Positions 1 through 8,366 of a stretch of DNA of 43,869 nt are shown here, piece by piece. Source of the stretch: BP-133 sp040756995 (lineage in GTDB: Bacteria; Actinomycetota; Acidimicrobiia; IMCC26256; BP-133); NCBI GenBank assembly GCA_040756995.1, contig JBFLYK010000053.1, positions 1 to 43,869 on the forward strand. The letters run 5' to 3'. A model generated the notes under the pieces. That model saw only the letters and a list, made by a program, of their open reading frames with translations. It made no database searches and was not told where the DNA came from. Both the position numbers and the translations under genes were made by a program. Each line of letters starts with the position of its first letter. Position 1 is the stretch's first letter.

Positions 1-136
1 CGCTCCCCTCTCGTCTTCCCCTTCGGCGGCGCCGTCGCCGCCCGGCGGGCCGTCGCCGTCGCCCGAGCCCGCGACTTCGCCGGTCCCCGTCCCTTCGGCC
101 CCACCGTCGTCCGGCAGCCCGCCCCTCTCGAGCGGG

Positions 137-610
137 TTGACCTTCGAAGAGCACCACCGGCGCCGGTCGGCCGACACCGTCCGCTTCGCGGCGGCGATCG
201 TCGGTCCGGCCAACGCCGAAGACGTGTGCCAGGAAGCATGGACGAGGATCTGGAAGGCGTGGGGCCAGGCCGACCCCGACCGCCTCGACGCCTGGACCTT
301 CCGGATCGTCCGCAACTGCTGCATCGACCGGCTGCGCCAGACCGGCCAGCCGGCCGTCCCCCTCGACTTCATCGACCCGGCCGGCCCGGCCAGCGTGGAA
401 GACGACGTCGTCGAGCGCCTGGCCTACGACGAGGTCGTCGGGATGCTGCGCACCCTGCCGGCGCCGCTCCGCGAAACGATCTGGCTGCGGGAGATCGGCG
501 AACTCGGCTACGCCGAAATCGCCGATGCCCTCAATGTGCCCATCGGAACCGTCATGTCCCGCCTCCACAACGCCCGCAAGAAACTCTCCCGTCGCCTCCA
601 GCGTCGCTGA
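137..610 (+). CDS. RNA polymerase ECF-type sigma factor
   Basis: Small sigma-70 family protein expected to direct RNA polymerase to a limited set of promoters. Region 2 covers about residues 1-70: 'VRFAAAIVGPANAEDVCQEA' is the usual helix, followed by 'WTFRIVRNCCIDRLR'. After a short acidic linker, region 4 (about 95-150) contains the helix-turn-helix 'LGYAEIADALNVPIGTVMSR'. The length (157 aa) is typical of ECF factors. The start is a TTG at 137 with no clear ribosome binding site, and the frame stays open to the left edge of the window, where it encodes a Ser/Pro-rich stretch. The true start, or an N-terminal extension, may therefore lie outside. No anti-sigma gene follows; the next gene is convergent. 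Family assignment is firm, start is not. Confidence 0.85.
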   Translation: MTFEEHHRRRSADTVRFAAAIVGPANAEDVCQEAWTRIWKAWGQADPDRLDAWTFRIVRNCCIDRLRQTGQPAVPLDFIDPAGPASVEDDVVERLAYDEVVGMLRTLPAPLRETIWLREIGELGYAEIADALNVPIGTVMSRLHNARKKLSRRLQRR

Positions 611-742
611 CCGCCAACCCGGCCGGCACGACGAGGGGGTGAAGCAAGCGGGCGCGAATATGTTTGCGGCGTCCTCGAACGCCGTGACCCACTCGGCGCG
701 TCTGTGCCTTCCGAGCCCTGGGACTTCAGTCTCGATCGATGA

Positions 743-3700
743 TCATGGGGTACTGAGCAGGGTGAGGTGAGCACGACCTTCGAAGCGGATGCCCTGGTAG
801 GTGCCTTGGAAGTCCTGTTCGTCGTCGGCGACCATGCCGAGGGTGGGGGCCCAGCAGGAGCGTTGACGCTGGGTGCCTTCCACGGCGCCGGTGAGGGTGG
901 TGTTGCGATCCACGACGTAGCAGCGCAGGGCGCGGCCGGCGACGGTGACGGTGCGTTCCTCGACGACTTTGGCGGTGGTGGTGCCCCGGGTGTCTTCGGT
1001 GGTCCAGGTGCTGGTCCAGGTGTCACCGATGCGGACGGGCCAGCGCAGGAGGAGCTGGGGCGGGGTGAAGGTTCCGCCGTAGACGAGGCCGGCGGAGGAG
1101 ACACGCAGGGCGAGGAGGTCGACGGCGGCCGGCCCGTAGCGGCGTCGTTCGTCGACGGTGCCGGATCCGGATTCGGTCAGGAGCCGCAGTTCCGGGGTGT
1201 GGTCGTCGCCGCCGACCCGGCTGACCTGGGTGGTGGCCTCCTCGTTGAAGGGTTGGGTGCTGCCGGCCAGGCCGACCTTCCGGGTGCCTTCCGCCCGGTA
1301 GCGCCAGCCGCCCAGCGCCGGGACGGCCACCCGGCCGGCGCTGGCGGGAGCGGCCGGTGCGGTGGTGGTGGTCGGGGTCGGCGTGGTCGCGGTGGTGGCG
1401 GACCCGGCGGCCGGGGCGGACGGGCGAGTGGTGACGGTGGTGGTGGTTGGCCCGCCGCCGGCGGGGCGGGCCGGCGGCCGGGTGGTGGCCGGAGGCTGAG
1501 GATTCCCTCTGGCGGGCACGGCGCCACCGGCAGCGCCGGCGGCACCGGCCGGGCCGGCCGGCCCGGGCTGGCCGGCGTGGGGTGATGCCGCCGACGTCGG
1601 GGGGAGGCCGCCGTCGCCGGAGGTCGACCTGGCCGCTTCACCGGCCGGGCCGGCCGCGACCTCCAGCACGGGCGCCTCGGGCCGGCCGCTCAGACCGACC
1701 CCGATCAGGGCGGCGGCGAGCGCGGCGATCCCGGCGCCGGAGAGCCCGATGGCGACCCGGCGCCGTCCCGGGTCGGTGGCGGGGCTCGTGGAGGGCCAGA
1801 AGGCGTAGCGGCCGAGGAGCATGGTGGCGGCGGGAACGAGGAGGGTGCGGACGACGAAGGTGTCGAGGAGGATCCCCACCCCGACGCCGAAGCCGATCTG
1901 GCGGACGCTGGGGATGGGGGTGAGGAGCAGGGCGGCGAAGGTACCGGCCAGGATGAACCCGGCCGAGGTGATGGTGCCGCCGGTGAGGACCAGGCCGTGC
2001 TGAGCGGCCTCTTTGACCGACCGGCCGGCGTCGAGTTCTTCCCGGATCCGCCCGGCGATGAAGATATTGTAGTCGGCTCCCAAGGCGACGAGGATCACGA
2101 ACAGGAACGGCGGCAGCCAGAACGCCAGGCCGGGCTGGCCCAGGATGCCCTGGAAGACGGCCACCGAGATCCCCATGGCCGCCAGCAGCGACAACAGCAC
2201 ACTGGCCAGCAGGTACAGCGGCGCCACCACCGAGCGGAGCAGCACGGCCAGGATGACCAGCACGGCGCCGACCACGATGGCACCGACCGTGCGCAGATCC
2301 TGGCCGGCGAGGTCCTCGATGTCGGCGAAGAAGGCGCTGGGGCCGGCCACGGCCAGGCGGCCGCCGGCCAGCGGCCCGCCGGCCAGCTCGGCCGCCGCCC
2401 GGTCGTCGAGCTCCCGGACCACCTGGAGGGCCCGGCGGGCGTAGGGGCTGCCGTCCAGGGCGACCACGATGCGGGTGGTGCGCTCCTGGGGCCCGAGGAA
2501 GAACCCGAGCCGCTCCCGCAGCGGCGGGTAGGCGGCCAGGAGGCCGGCGTCGATGCGCAATCCCCGCTCCGACGCCAGCGCGTTGACCAGTGGCGTGACG
2601 TCGACCCGGTCGGGATCGAGGCCCAGCGCCTTGAGGTCGGCCGAGCCGCCCGTGAGCCGGGAGACGGTCTGGGTCGTGAGCGGCACACCGGCCGGCTGGG
2701 TGACCGACCGCACCTCGGCCACGCCGGGGACCCGGCGGAGCCCGTCGGTGAGCCGGTCGATCGCCTCCAGGCGCCCATCGGCCAGGATCGACCCGTCGGT
2801 GGAGACCACCAGGAAGATCGGGGCCAGCTGGCCGGCGGGATAGTGGCGGGCCAGCGCCTCGAAGCCCTGGCGGGCACCGGCGTCCGGCGGCAGCTCGGAG
2901 GGAATGTCGAAGGACTGGTGCATGGCGGTCACCCCGACCGCCGGCACCGCCAGCAGCAGCGTGCCGGCGGCCAGCACCGCGGCCGGCCGGCGCCCGACCA
3001 TCGCGGCGACCCGTTCCCACCGGACCCGCTCCCCGCCTCCGTGGTGGCGGCCGGTCCGGCTGGGCCAGAAGGTGGCCGCTCCGCCCAGACGTAGCAACGC
3101 CGGGGTGAGCGTGAGGCCGGCGGCCAAGGTCACGGCGATGGCCAACCCCAGGACGGGCCCGAACGAGCGGAACAGTCCCAGTTCGGCGGCCAGGAAGGCG
3201 AAGAACCCGATGATCACCGTGGCCGCCGAGGCGCTGATCACCGGACCCACCGCCGTCGACGCCCCCTGGAGGGCACTGCGCAGCCCGGCCGGGTCAGACC
3301 GGAACTCCCGGAACCGCGAGATGACGAAGAGGGCGTAGTCGGTGCCCGCCCCGAAGGCCATCACCACCATGAACGTCTCGACCAGGCTGGCCACCTCCAC
3401 ACCGGCCTCGGCCAGGAACCCCGACAGGCCCCGGGCCACCAGGAAGGCGCAGCCGATGCTGACCAGGGAGATGAGCGGCGCCAGCGCCGAGCGATAGACC
3501 AGCACCAGGATCACCAGCACCAACAGCACGGTCGCCACGGCCGTGCGGTCGAACGCCTCCAAGGTGGCGTCGGCCTGATCCGACGCCAGCGCCGCCAGTC
3601 CGGTGACGTGATGCTCCAACCCCGCCGGCGCCGTGGCGGCCAGATGGCGGCGCAGGAACGCCACCGCCTCGTTGCCCGAGGCGGTGAACACCGCCGCTTT

Positions 3701-4108
3701 GAGGCTCACGATGACCAGCTCGGCCGCGCCGTCCGGAGCCCGCAGCACCGGGGCCAGCTCGGGGGCGGTGGCCGCCGTCTGCACCGCCTTGACGTGCGTC
3801 GCCGCCTCCGGCGACGCCAGAAACGCCGCCAGCGAACCGACATAGGCCCGGTCCTCGGCTCCCAGACCTCCCGGGCGGGCGAGAACCAGCACCGCCGGAT
3901 CCCGCGTCGGGTCGTCAGGGAACTCCCGGCGCAACAAGGCGTCGGCCCGACCCGACGGCGCCGAGTCCGGCACGAACGCCGTCTGATCGGCCGTGCCCAG
4001 CTCACTCAGCGACGGCGCCGCCAGCGAGATCCACACCGTGACGGCCAGCCACGCGGCCACCACCACCGCCGGCCGGCGATCCACGAACCCCGCCAGCCGG
4101 GCGAACAT
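743..4108 (-). CDS. MMPL-family RND transporter with C-terminal extracellular domain
   Basis: Predicted inner-membrane MMPL/RND-type lipid or hydrophobic-compound exporter of 1121 aa. TM1 lies at about residues 10-30. Two repeated halves each carry the family's polar TM motif: 'GAGTDYALF' near residue 255 and 'ALGADYNIF' in the second half. Two large loops follow TM1 and TM7. After the last membrane segments comes a Pro/Ala/Thr-rich linker (about 815-926), then a roughly 195-residue domain from 'VAVPALGGWRY' to the C-terminus. That domain is beta-rich by appearance and has two cysteines that could form a disulfide. I do not recognise it from ordinary MMPL proteins. The start is the ATG at 4108, because the TetR stop and this ATG share one base (TGATG), indicating translational coupling. 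An ATG farther upstream in this frame lies inside the regulator gene and was not used. Confidence 0.9.
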   Translation of the reverse strand: MFARLAGFVDRRPAVVVAAWLAVTVWISLAAPSLSELGTADQTAFVPDSAPSGRADALLRREFPDDPTRDPAVLVLARPGGLGAEDRAYVGSLAAFLASPEAATHVKAVQTAATAPELAPVLRAPDGAAELVIVSLKAAVFTASGNEAVAFLRRHLAATAPAGLEHHVTGLAALASDQADATLEAFDRTAVATVLLVLVILVLVYRSALAPLISLVSIGCAFLVARGLSGFLAEAGVEVASLVETFMVVMAFGAGTDYALFVISRFREFRSDPAGLRSALQGASTAVGPVISASAATVIIGFFAFLAAELGLFRSFGPVLGLAIAVTLAAGLTLTPALLRLGGAATFWPSRTGRHHGGGERVRWERVAAMVGRRPAAVLAAGTLLLAVPAVGVTAMHQSFDIPSELPPDAGARQGFEALARHYPAGQLAPIFLVVSTDGSILADGRLEAIDRLTDGLRRVPGVAEVRSVTQPAGVPLTTQTVSRLTGGSADLKALGLDPDRVDVTPLVNALASERGLRIDAGLLAAYPPLRERLGFFLGPQERTTRIVVALDGSPYARRALQVVRELDDRAAAELAGGPLAGGRLAVAGPSAFFADIEDLAGQDLRTVGAIVVGAVLVILAVLLRSVVAPLYLLASVLLSLLAAMGISVAVFQGILGQPGLAFWLPPFLFVILVALGADYNIFIAGRIREELDAGRSVKEAAQHGLVLTGGTITSAGFILAGTFAALLLTPIPSVRQIGFGVGVGILLDTFVVRTLLVPAATMLLGRYAFWPSTSPATDPGRRRVAIGLSGAGIAALAAALIGVGLSGRPEAPVLEVAAGPAGEAARSTSGDGGLPPTSAASPHAGQPGPAGPAGAAGAAGGAVPARGNPQPPATTRPPARPAGGGPTTTTVTTRPSAPAAGSATTATTPTPTTTTAPAAPASAGRVAVPALGGWRYRAEGTRKVGLAGSTQPFNEEATTQVSRVGGDDHTPELRLLTESGSGTVDERRRYGPAAVDLLALRVSSAGLVYGGTFTPPQLLLRWPVRIGDTWTSTWTTEDTRGTTTAKVVEERTVTVAGRALRCYVVDRNTTLTGAVEGTQRQRSCWAPTLGMVADDEQDFQGTYQGIRFEGRAHLTLLSTP

Positions 4109-4689
4109 CAGCGCCCCTCCAAGCCGCTGAACACCACATCGAGCACAACGGACGCTATCCCCTGCTCGTCCAAAGCCGCCTCGAGCACCAACGACTGCAG
4201 CGCGGCCACAGCCACCGCCCCGAAGACCGCCGCGGCCACCCGCCCCCGGTCGGCCACCGGCCGCAACGACCCGTCCACCGCCCCTTCGGCCAACAAGTCG
4301 ATCACCGGGCCGTGGAAGGCATCCACGATCCCCGCCGCGATCTCCCCCAGCGGCCCCGCCCGGCCCATGTCGGCCAGCAGCACCCGGCACGCCGCCGGCC
4401 GCCGGGCCATCGACGCCAGCAACGCCCGCACGACCAGCTCCAACCGCCGCCGGGCGTCCCCTGGCTCCTTCGCCGCACCGGCCACCGCCTCGGCGAGCTC
4501 AGCCAGCGTCGACCGCAGGAGCCACTCCAGCACCTCCTCCTTGCCGCGGAAGTGGTAATAGAGGGTCGCCCGAGGCACCCCGGTGGCGGCCGCCAGGTCC
4601 TCCATCCGGGTACCGTCGTAGCCCTGCCGGGCAAACACCCCCGCCACCGTCTCCTCCGCCTCCACCAACCACCGGGGAACCGCCCGCAT
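4108..4689 (-). CDS. TetR-family transcriptional regulator of the MMPL operon
   Basis: Local repressor of 193 aa. The N-terminal helix-turn-helix is clear: 'MEDLAAATGVPRATLYYHF' at about residues 28-46, followed by 'RGKEEVLEWLL'. The remainder is an alpha-helical ligand-binding domain. It is paralogous to the regulator at 22309-22923: both share 'DLAAA.G.PRATLYY.F.GKEE' and 'LGRAG/MGRAG' blocks. The ATG at 4689 is chosen over the in-frame start at 4740 because GGAG/GAGG sequence precedes it at a usable distance. It overlaps the transporter start by one base, so both are probably made from one transcript. The dyad at 4747-4767 is the likely operator and would give autoregulation. The ligand is unknown. 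Confidence 0.9.
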   Translation of the reverse strand: MRAVPRWLVEAEETVAGVFARQGYDGTRMEDLAAATGVPRATLYYHFRGKEEVLEWLLRSTLAELAEAVAGAAKEPGDARRRLELVVRALLASMARRPAACRVLLADMGRAGPLGEIAAGIVDAFHGPVIDLLAEGAVDGSLRPVADRGRVAAAVFGAVAVAALQSLVLEAALDEQGIASVVLDVVFSGLEGR

Positions 4690-4746
4690 GGCCACCTCGC
4701 TCCCGTCCGGTCGAGCGCTTCCCCGCCCGCCGACGACCACCAGTCA

Positions 4747-4767
4747 GTTTAGAGATGATATCCAAAC
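4747..4767. promoter_or_regulatory. Putative TetR operator upstream of the TetR-MMPL operon
   Basis: Spaced inverted repeat GTTTAGA-N7-TCCAAAC in an AT-rich island 58 bp upstream of the TetR ATG at 4689. The arms match in 6 of 7 positions. The same layout, GTTTAGA-N7-TTCAAAC, is found at 6951-6971 ahead of the thioesterase gene, which makes chance less likely. Assignment to the adjacent TetR protein is inference. Confidence 0.6.
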
Positions 4768-4866
4768 AAGCTGTTAAAACCAGTTGTCGGCGACGGAACA
4801 GCCGTGGGAAGAGCGATGCTGAGTGGTTTCGACCGAGGATCCATGGCCGATCGCCGGGTCAAGTGA

Positions 4867-5223
4867 TCACCGCTGCTCCCGCCGACGACGCCCGGGGCGG
4901 CGCCGCCGCCCGGGTCGGTCACCGCTGTCCTCCAGGCGGCTCAGTGCCTCCACCGCCGCTCCGATCAGCACATTGAGATCTTCCTCCGATGTGCCCTCGA
5001 GGAGCGCAGCAAGAGTATCGATCCGCTCTTCGTCGTCGTCTCCGAGGATTTCGGGAAGCCGACCGTGGACCGACGACTGGAACGTCAGCAACGCGTCACG
5101 GAGCAGGCGCGGCGGGATCTTGACCCCCAGTCGAGGGCCGGCCGCCACGTCGACCAGGTCGGTCACCGCCCGTCCCGTCAGGTCGACGACGGCGAGTCCC
5201 AATCTGAGGCTGCTCCCGACCAT
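4867..5223 (-). CDS. Hypothetical protein, 118 aa
   Basis: No recognised family. The protein begins with a hydrophobic/amphipathic segment ('LRLGLAVVDLTGRAVTDLVDV'-like, about residues 6-26), then 'GPRLGVKIPPRLLRDALLTF', an acidic helical region around 'DDDEERIDTLAALLEG', and an Arg-rich tail ('RRRRPGRRRREQR'). The ATG at 5223 is preceded by GGAGG at good spacing; the in-frame start farther upstream (5319) lacks one. It is transcribed on the same strand as the TetR-MMPL operon but lies upstream of it, with the operator between. The basic tail suggests binding to nucleic acid, polyphosphate or a charged surface, but this is only a guess. Confidence 0.6.
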   Translation of the reverse strand: MVGSSLRLGLAVVDLTGRAVTDLVDVAAGPRLGVKIPPRLLRDALLTFQSSVHGRLPEILGDDDEERIDTLAALLEGTSEEDLNVLIGAAVEALSRLEDSGDRPGRRRRPGRRRREQR

Positions 5224-5420
5224 GGCTTCGCCTCCGTCCGATCCAACGTTGACGATACCGGAGCCCGACGAGGCGCACTGCCAGTGCTGCCCTGGCACGA
5301 CGTCGCTCCCGGCCCCCACGCAAGGCGGGTCAAGCGGCTCGCCCGGTATCGTACGACGTCAAGATGATCGGGCGGGGCGGATCTGAACCATTAGGCTCGC
5401 CGCCCGGAGGTACCGCCCTC

Positions 5421-6054
5421 GTGTCCTGCACCCATGACGAACTCCGCCGCCAGATCACCGGGAACCTGGAACGGTTCGAGCGCGTCGGCGGTGCGGTCGA
5501 AGGTCTTCGGCGCTCGGCGGTGGCGCTGGTCGTGCTCACCAGCTCGGACGGTCAGTCGTCCTTCCTCCTCACCCGGCGGGCGGCCACACTGCGGGCCCAC
5601 GCCGGCCAGTTCGCCCTGCCCGGCGGTCGGCTCGACGGCGACGAATCGGTGGAGGCCACCGCCCTCCGAGAACTGCGCGAGGAAGTCGGACTCGACGTCG
5701 ATGCCACCGCGGTCCTCGGTCTGCTCGATGATTACGTCACCCACTCCGGATTCGCCATCACCCCGGGTCGTCGTGTGGGGTGGCGCCGTCGACGAGGGCT
5801 TCTCCTGGCCCCTCGATCTCCGTGAGGTGGCCGCCGTCTACCGGGTCCCTCTCTCAACGCTCGACTTGCCCGACGCGCCCACGATCATTCCCGGCGACGA
5901 TCCCGCCCGGCCTGTGATCCGCATGCCGGTCGCCCCCGGGGTGCTCATCCACGCGCCCACCGCCGCGATCCTCTACCAGTTCCGGGAAGTCGCCCTCTAC
6001 GCTCGTCTCACCCGCGTCGCCCACTTCGACCAGCCGCCCTTCCTGCGGCGCTGA
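5421..6054 (+). pseudogene. Nudix hydrolase (CoA-pyrophosphatase-like), frameshifted
   Basis: A Nudix hydrolase whose reading frame changes near 5761-5768. The first frame (GTG at 5421, preceded by GGAGG) encodes 'LLTRRAATLRAHAGQFALPG' followed by the complete Nudix box: G-G-R-L-D-G-D-E, then 'ALRELREEVGLD'. This is the pattern of NUDT7/CoaA-type enzymes that cleave CoA derivatives. After 'GFAITP' the frame runs out, and the natural continuation ('VVVWGGAVDEGF...EVAAVYRVPLSTL...') lies in the next frame up to the stop at 6052-6054. One extra C in the CCCC run at 5761-5764 would explain it. This could be a sequencing or assembly indel or a real inactivation. The catalytic core lies before the break. 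Confidence 0.75.
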
Positions 6055-6240
6055 AGCCACTTGCTTCGGCCCCTTTCCGGATCCGGTTGCCGGAATGTCC
6101 TCTGCCGCCAAAGCCATAGCCATCAGCCACTTGGCAAAGGAGCCGGAGTCGGGCCACCGGTGACGCCCACCGCCGTGGCCACGTTGCGGTCCTCCAGCGC
6201 GCACCGGACCCAGGCGTGGGCCAACCGGGTCTGATGCGGG

Positions 6241-6888
6241 TCAAGCCTCCCGCTGGCCGAATCGGAAGTGATCCGGGTCGACCACGATGAACAGCGCTTC
6301 GGCTCGGGCCAGAATGTCCGCCCCGTACCGGGCTTCGGATGTCACGTGGAGTTTCCGGCCATCGCGCCGCTCCAACCGGGTGCGGAACTCCACGGGCACG
6401 TCCACCGGGACAGGAGCAAGGTACTCGACCGTCAGCCGGGCGGTGTAGGCAGGAGCTCGAGCCAGCGCCAGGGCTCCGCCGGTCACGTCGTCGAATACCG
6501 CGGCCACCATGCCGCCGTGTATCCGCCCCGGTGCGCCCTCGAACGCCGGGCCGAACCGGACGTCGGCCACGATCTCATCACCCTCGCGGCGGAACGTGAC
6601 GTCGGCCGCCGTCGGGTTGGCCGCTCCGGAGATTGGCCGCTCGAGGAGCACCGACGACAAGCTTACCCGGTCAGGATCGGTGATCAAGGGAAGTAGCTCG
6701 GCCACCTCCTCCCCTCGGCGCCGTTGCGGCCCCCGGGCCACCTCCTTCGCCATCGCGGCCACCTCGGCGGCGATGCGCGCCAGTGTGGTCTCGTCCGCTT
6801 CGTGGGCGACGAGGGCATGCCCCAGGCTTCGCAGCGCTCGCGCCACCTCTTGACGGATCTCGGCGGTACGGACGCCGTTCGTTTGCAC
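6241..6888 (-). CDS. PaaI-type (hotdog fold) thioesterase
   Basis: Predicted acyl-CoA thioesterase of 215 aa. The C-terminal hotdog domain (about residues 95-205) contains the family core 'GRIHGGMVAAVFDDVTGG', followed by 'AYTARLTVEYLAPVPVDVPV', the usual central helix and strand. The N-terminal about 70 residues form a helical extension. The GTG at 6888 is chosen because GGAGGA lies 4 nt upstream. A longer in-frame start at 6969 would fall inside the putative operator at 6951-6971 and has no ribosome site. The shared operator suggests co-regulation with the MMPL transporter, consistent with handling of acyl-CoA or lipids. Substrate unknown. Confidence 0.8.
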   Translation of the reverse strand: MQTNGVRTAEIRQEVARALRSLGHALVAHEADETTLARIAAEVAAMAKEVARGPQRRRGEEVAELLPLITDPDRVSLSSVLLERPISGAANPTAADVTFRREGDEIVADVRFGPAFEGAPGRIHGGMVAAVFDDVTGGALALARAPAYTARLTVEYLAPVPVDVPVEFRTRLERRDGRKLHVTSEARYGADILARAEALFIVVDPDHFRFGQREA

Positions 6889-6950
6889 CCGGTCCTCCGT
6901 TGGAGAAACGATGGACGGCCCGCCGGACGGCGAGCCTGTTCCTACCAACA

Positions 6951-6971
6951 GTTTAGAGCAGTAATTCAAAC
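6951..6971. promoter_or_regulatory. Putative TetR operator upstream of the thioesterase gene
   Basis: GTTTAGA-N7-TTCAAAC, the same arm sequence and spacing as the dyad at 4747-4767. It lies 62 bp upstream of the chosen GTG start of the thioesterase gene, in an AT-rich patch of an otherwise GC-rich area. It probably binds the TetR regulator encoded at 4108-4689; this is inference from the matching site. Confidence 0.55.
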
Positions 6972-7623
6972 GATGATGCTAGAGCGTAACGGCGGCCGCT
7001 ACCAGCCCGGCTCCGCAAGGTACCCCGCAGCGGGTACAGTGGAACCGCAGCCGCGCATCCCGGGGCCGGCCCGACCGGTGCTGGACGAGTCGGGGGCCTG
7101 CCACGCCGGACGAGAACAGGCGAAGGACGGGTAAACGCCAGCCTGGTCGGATCGAGGGATCCCCGCCGGACCAGCTGACGGCGATCGCCGACGATGACCG
7201 AGACCACGGTGTCGGCATCATTGACCGTTGATCCGCCGGCCGTTCCCTCGGCCAGAGACCACAGCACAGAACCAGTCCCGGCGCCGCTCGCGCCACCCCG
7301 GGACAAACCGGCGGAGCAGGCCGGCGCCCGGGCCGACTGAGCCCAGTCCACGGTCCGGGACGCCAACCATCGCAGAGCGCCAGCGCCGCCACCATCCGGT
7401 CCAACGCCCGATCCCGCCGGTCAAGTGCTCGAGCACGGCCGGGCGTGGACGAGATCCAACGCCCCGGCCGGTCGGTCCCCGGCGAGGACGTCGGGGCAGG
7501 ACACTTCCTCCCTTGCGGATAGACAGCCGTTCCAGCCTGCCCCTGCCTTGACGTCCCCTACGCGGGGTGTAATCGCTGATGGGCAAGGGGATTCAACACC
7601 TCGGAGTCGAGCGAGGAGAGGTT
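6972..7623. other. Intergenic stretch, no convincing gene
   Basis: About 650 bases between divergent genes. Several open frames exist on both strands, but their translations are Arg/Pro/Gly-rich and show no family pattern or conserved block. It presumably contains the promoter of the PHA cluster that starts at 7624; no clear -35/-10 pair was read. Confidence 0.5.
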
Positions 7624-7893
7624 GTGGCCACGGGCAAGCGCCGGCGCAACAGCATCACCCGGCTGATCGAGGAAGTCGCCGATGACGCCAAGGATCTCGT
7701 CGACGACGTCGTCGATCGAGCCAAGGACGTCGAGCGGGACAGCCGCAAGGCCGTGCGCCGGGCGGTCAGCCACGACCGCCCGGACCGCTCGGCCCGGGAG
7801 ATCGACGATCTCAAGTCGGCACTCGATGACTTGACGGCCAAGGTGAACCGCCTCGTGGCGCTGCAGGCCGAGGGGCGCAAGGCGACCCCGTAG
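7624..7893 (+). CDS. Phasin-like coiled-coil protein
   Basis: Charged helical protein of 89 aa, for example 'ITRLIEEVADDAKDLVDDVV' (about residues 9-28), ending in a heptad-like segment 'IDDLKSALDDLTAKVNRLVA'. This pattern fits small polyhydroxyalkanoate granule-associated proteins (phasin or PhaF type), and the next gene encodes a PhaR-type regulator. A basic central part ('RDSRKAVRRAV') resembles proteins that link granules to DNA, though it is short. The GTG at 7624 is chosen because GAGGAGAGG lies just upstream; a longer in-frame ATG at 7579 lacks one. The role in PHA granules is inferred from composition and neighbourhood. Confidence 0.65.
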   Translation: MATGKRRRNSITRLIEEVADDAKDLVDDVVDRAKDVERDSRKAVRRAVSHDRPDRSAREIDDLKSALDDLTAKVNRLVALQAEGRKATP

Positions 7894-7898
7894 ACGGC

Positions 7899-8357
7899 AT
7901 GGCCGAACTCGTCCGGGTCATCAAACGGTACGCCAACCGCAAGCTCTACGACAGCGGCAGCGGGCAGCTCACCTCGCTGCGCCGCATCGAGGAGCTGGTG
8001 CGCGAAGGGGTCGACATCCAGGTCGTCGACCACGACACCGGCGAGGACACGACCAGCGAGGTGCTGGCCGGACTCCTGAGCAACTCCATCGGCGACGGCA
8101 CCATCGAGGGCGACACCCCGCTCCTGATGTCGCTCATCCGAATCCCAAACGATCTGCTCACGGCGGCGTTGAAGAACGAGCAGCAACGCAGCAAGGAGCT
8201 CCGGGCCATGGGCCAGCGGGTGCGACTGCTCTCGGCCACCATCGACGCACTGCTCGGTCAGCTGGACCACGCCGGCGCCGAAGAATCAGCCGCCGCGCCA
8301 CCGCCGAAGTCGCCCGGCCGAAGGCGGGCTGGCCAGCCACCGACCCGGCGGTCCTAA
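7899..8357 (+). CDS. phaR: PhaR-type polyhydroxyalkanoate synthesis regulator
   Basis: Polyhydroxyalkanoate accumulation regulator of 152 aa. The N-terminal PHB-accumulation DNA-binding domain is unmistakable: 'VIKRYANRKLYDSGSGQLTS' at about residues 6-25, then 'IEELVREGVDIQVVDHDTGE' to about residue 50. In this family, that domain binds DNA and nascent PHA granules and represses phasin genes. The middle part is helical ('LLTAALKNEQQRSKELRAMG'), and the tail is Pro/Arg-rich and low in complexity. It starts 5 nt after the stop of the phasin-like gene, so the two form an operon and the regulator probably controls its own transcript. Confidence 0.85.
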   Translation: MAELVRVIKRYANRKLYDSGSGQLTSLRRIEELVREGVDIQVVDHDTGEDTTSEVLAGLLSNSIGDGTIEGDTPLLMSLIRIPNDLLTAALKNEQQRSKELRAMGQRVRLLSATIDALLGQLDHAGAEESAAAPPPKSPGRRRAGQPPTRRS

Positions 8358-8366
8358 CGGAGCGCG

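Noticed and set aside
1447..1923. Arg/Gly-rich + frames across the MMPL linker
   Set aside because: The region is the low-complexity Pro/Ala/Thr linker of the transporter; the opposite strand mirrors it.
4499..4765. Small minus frame starting at the TetR operator
   Set aside because: It overlaps the TetR gene in another frame, with Gly/Arg-rich translation; its start lies within the dyad.
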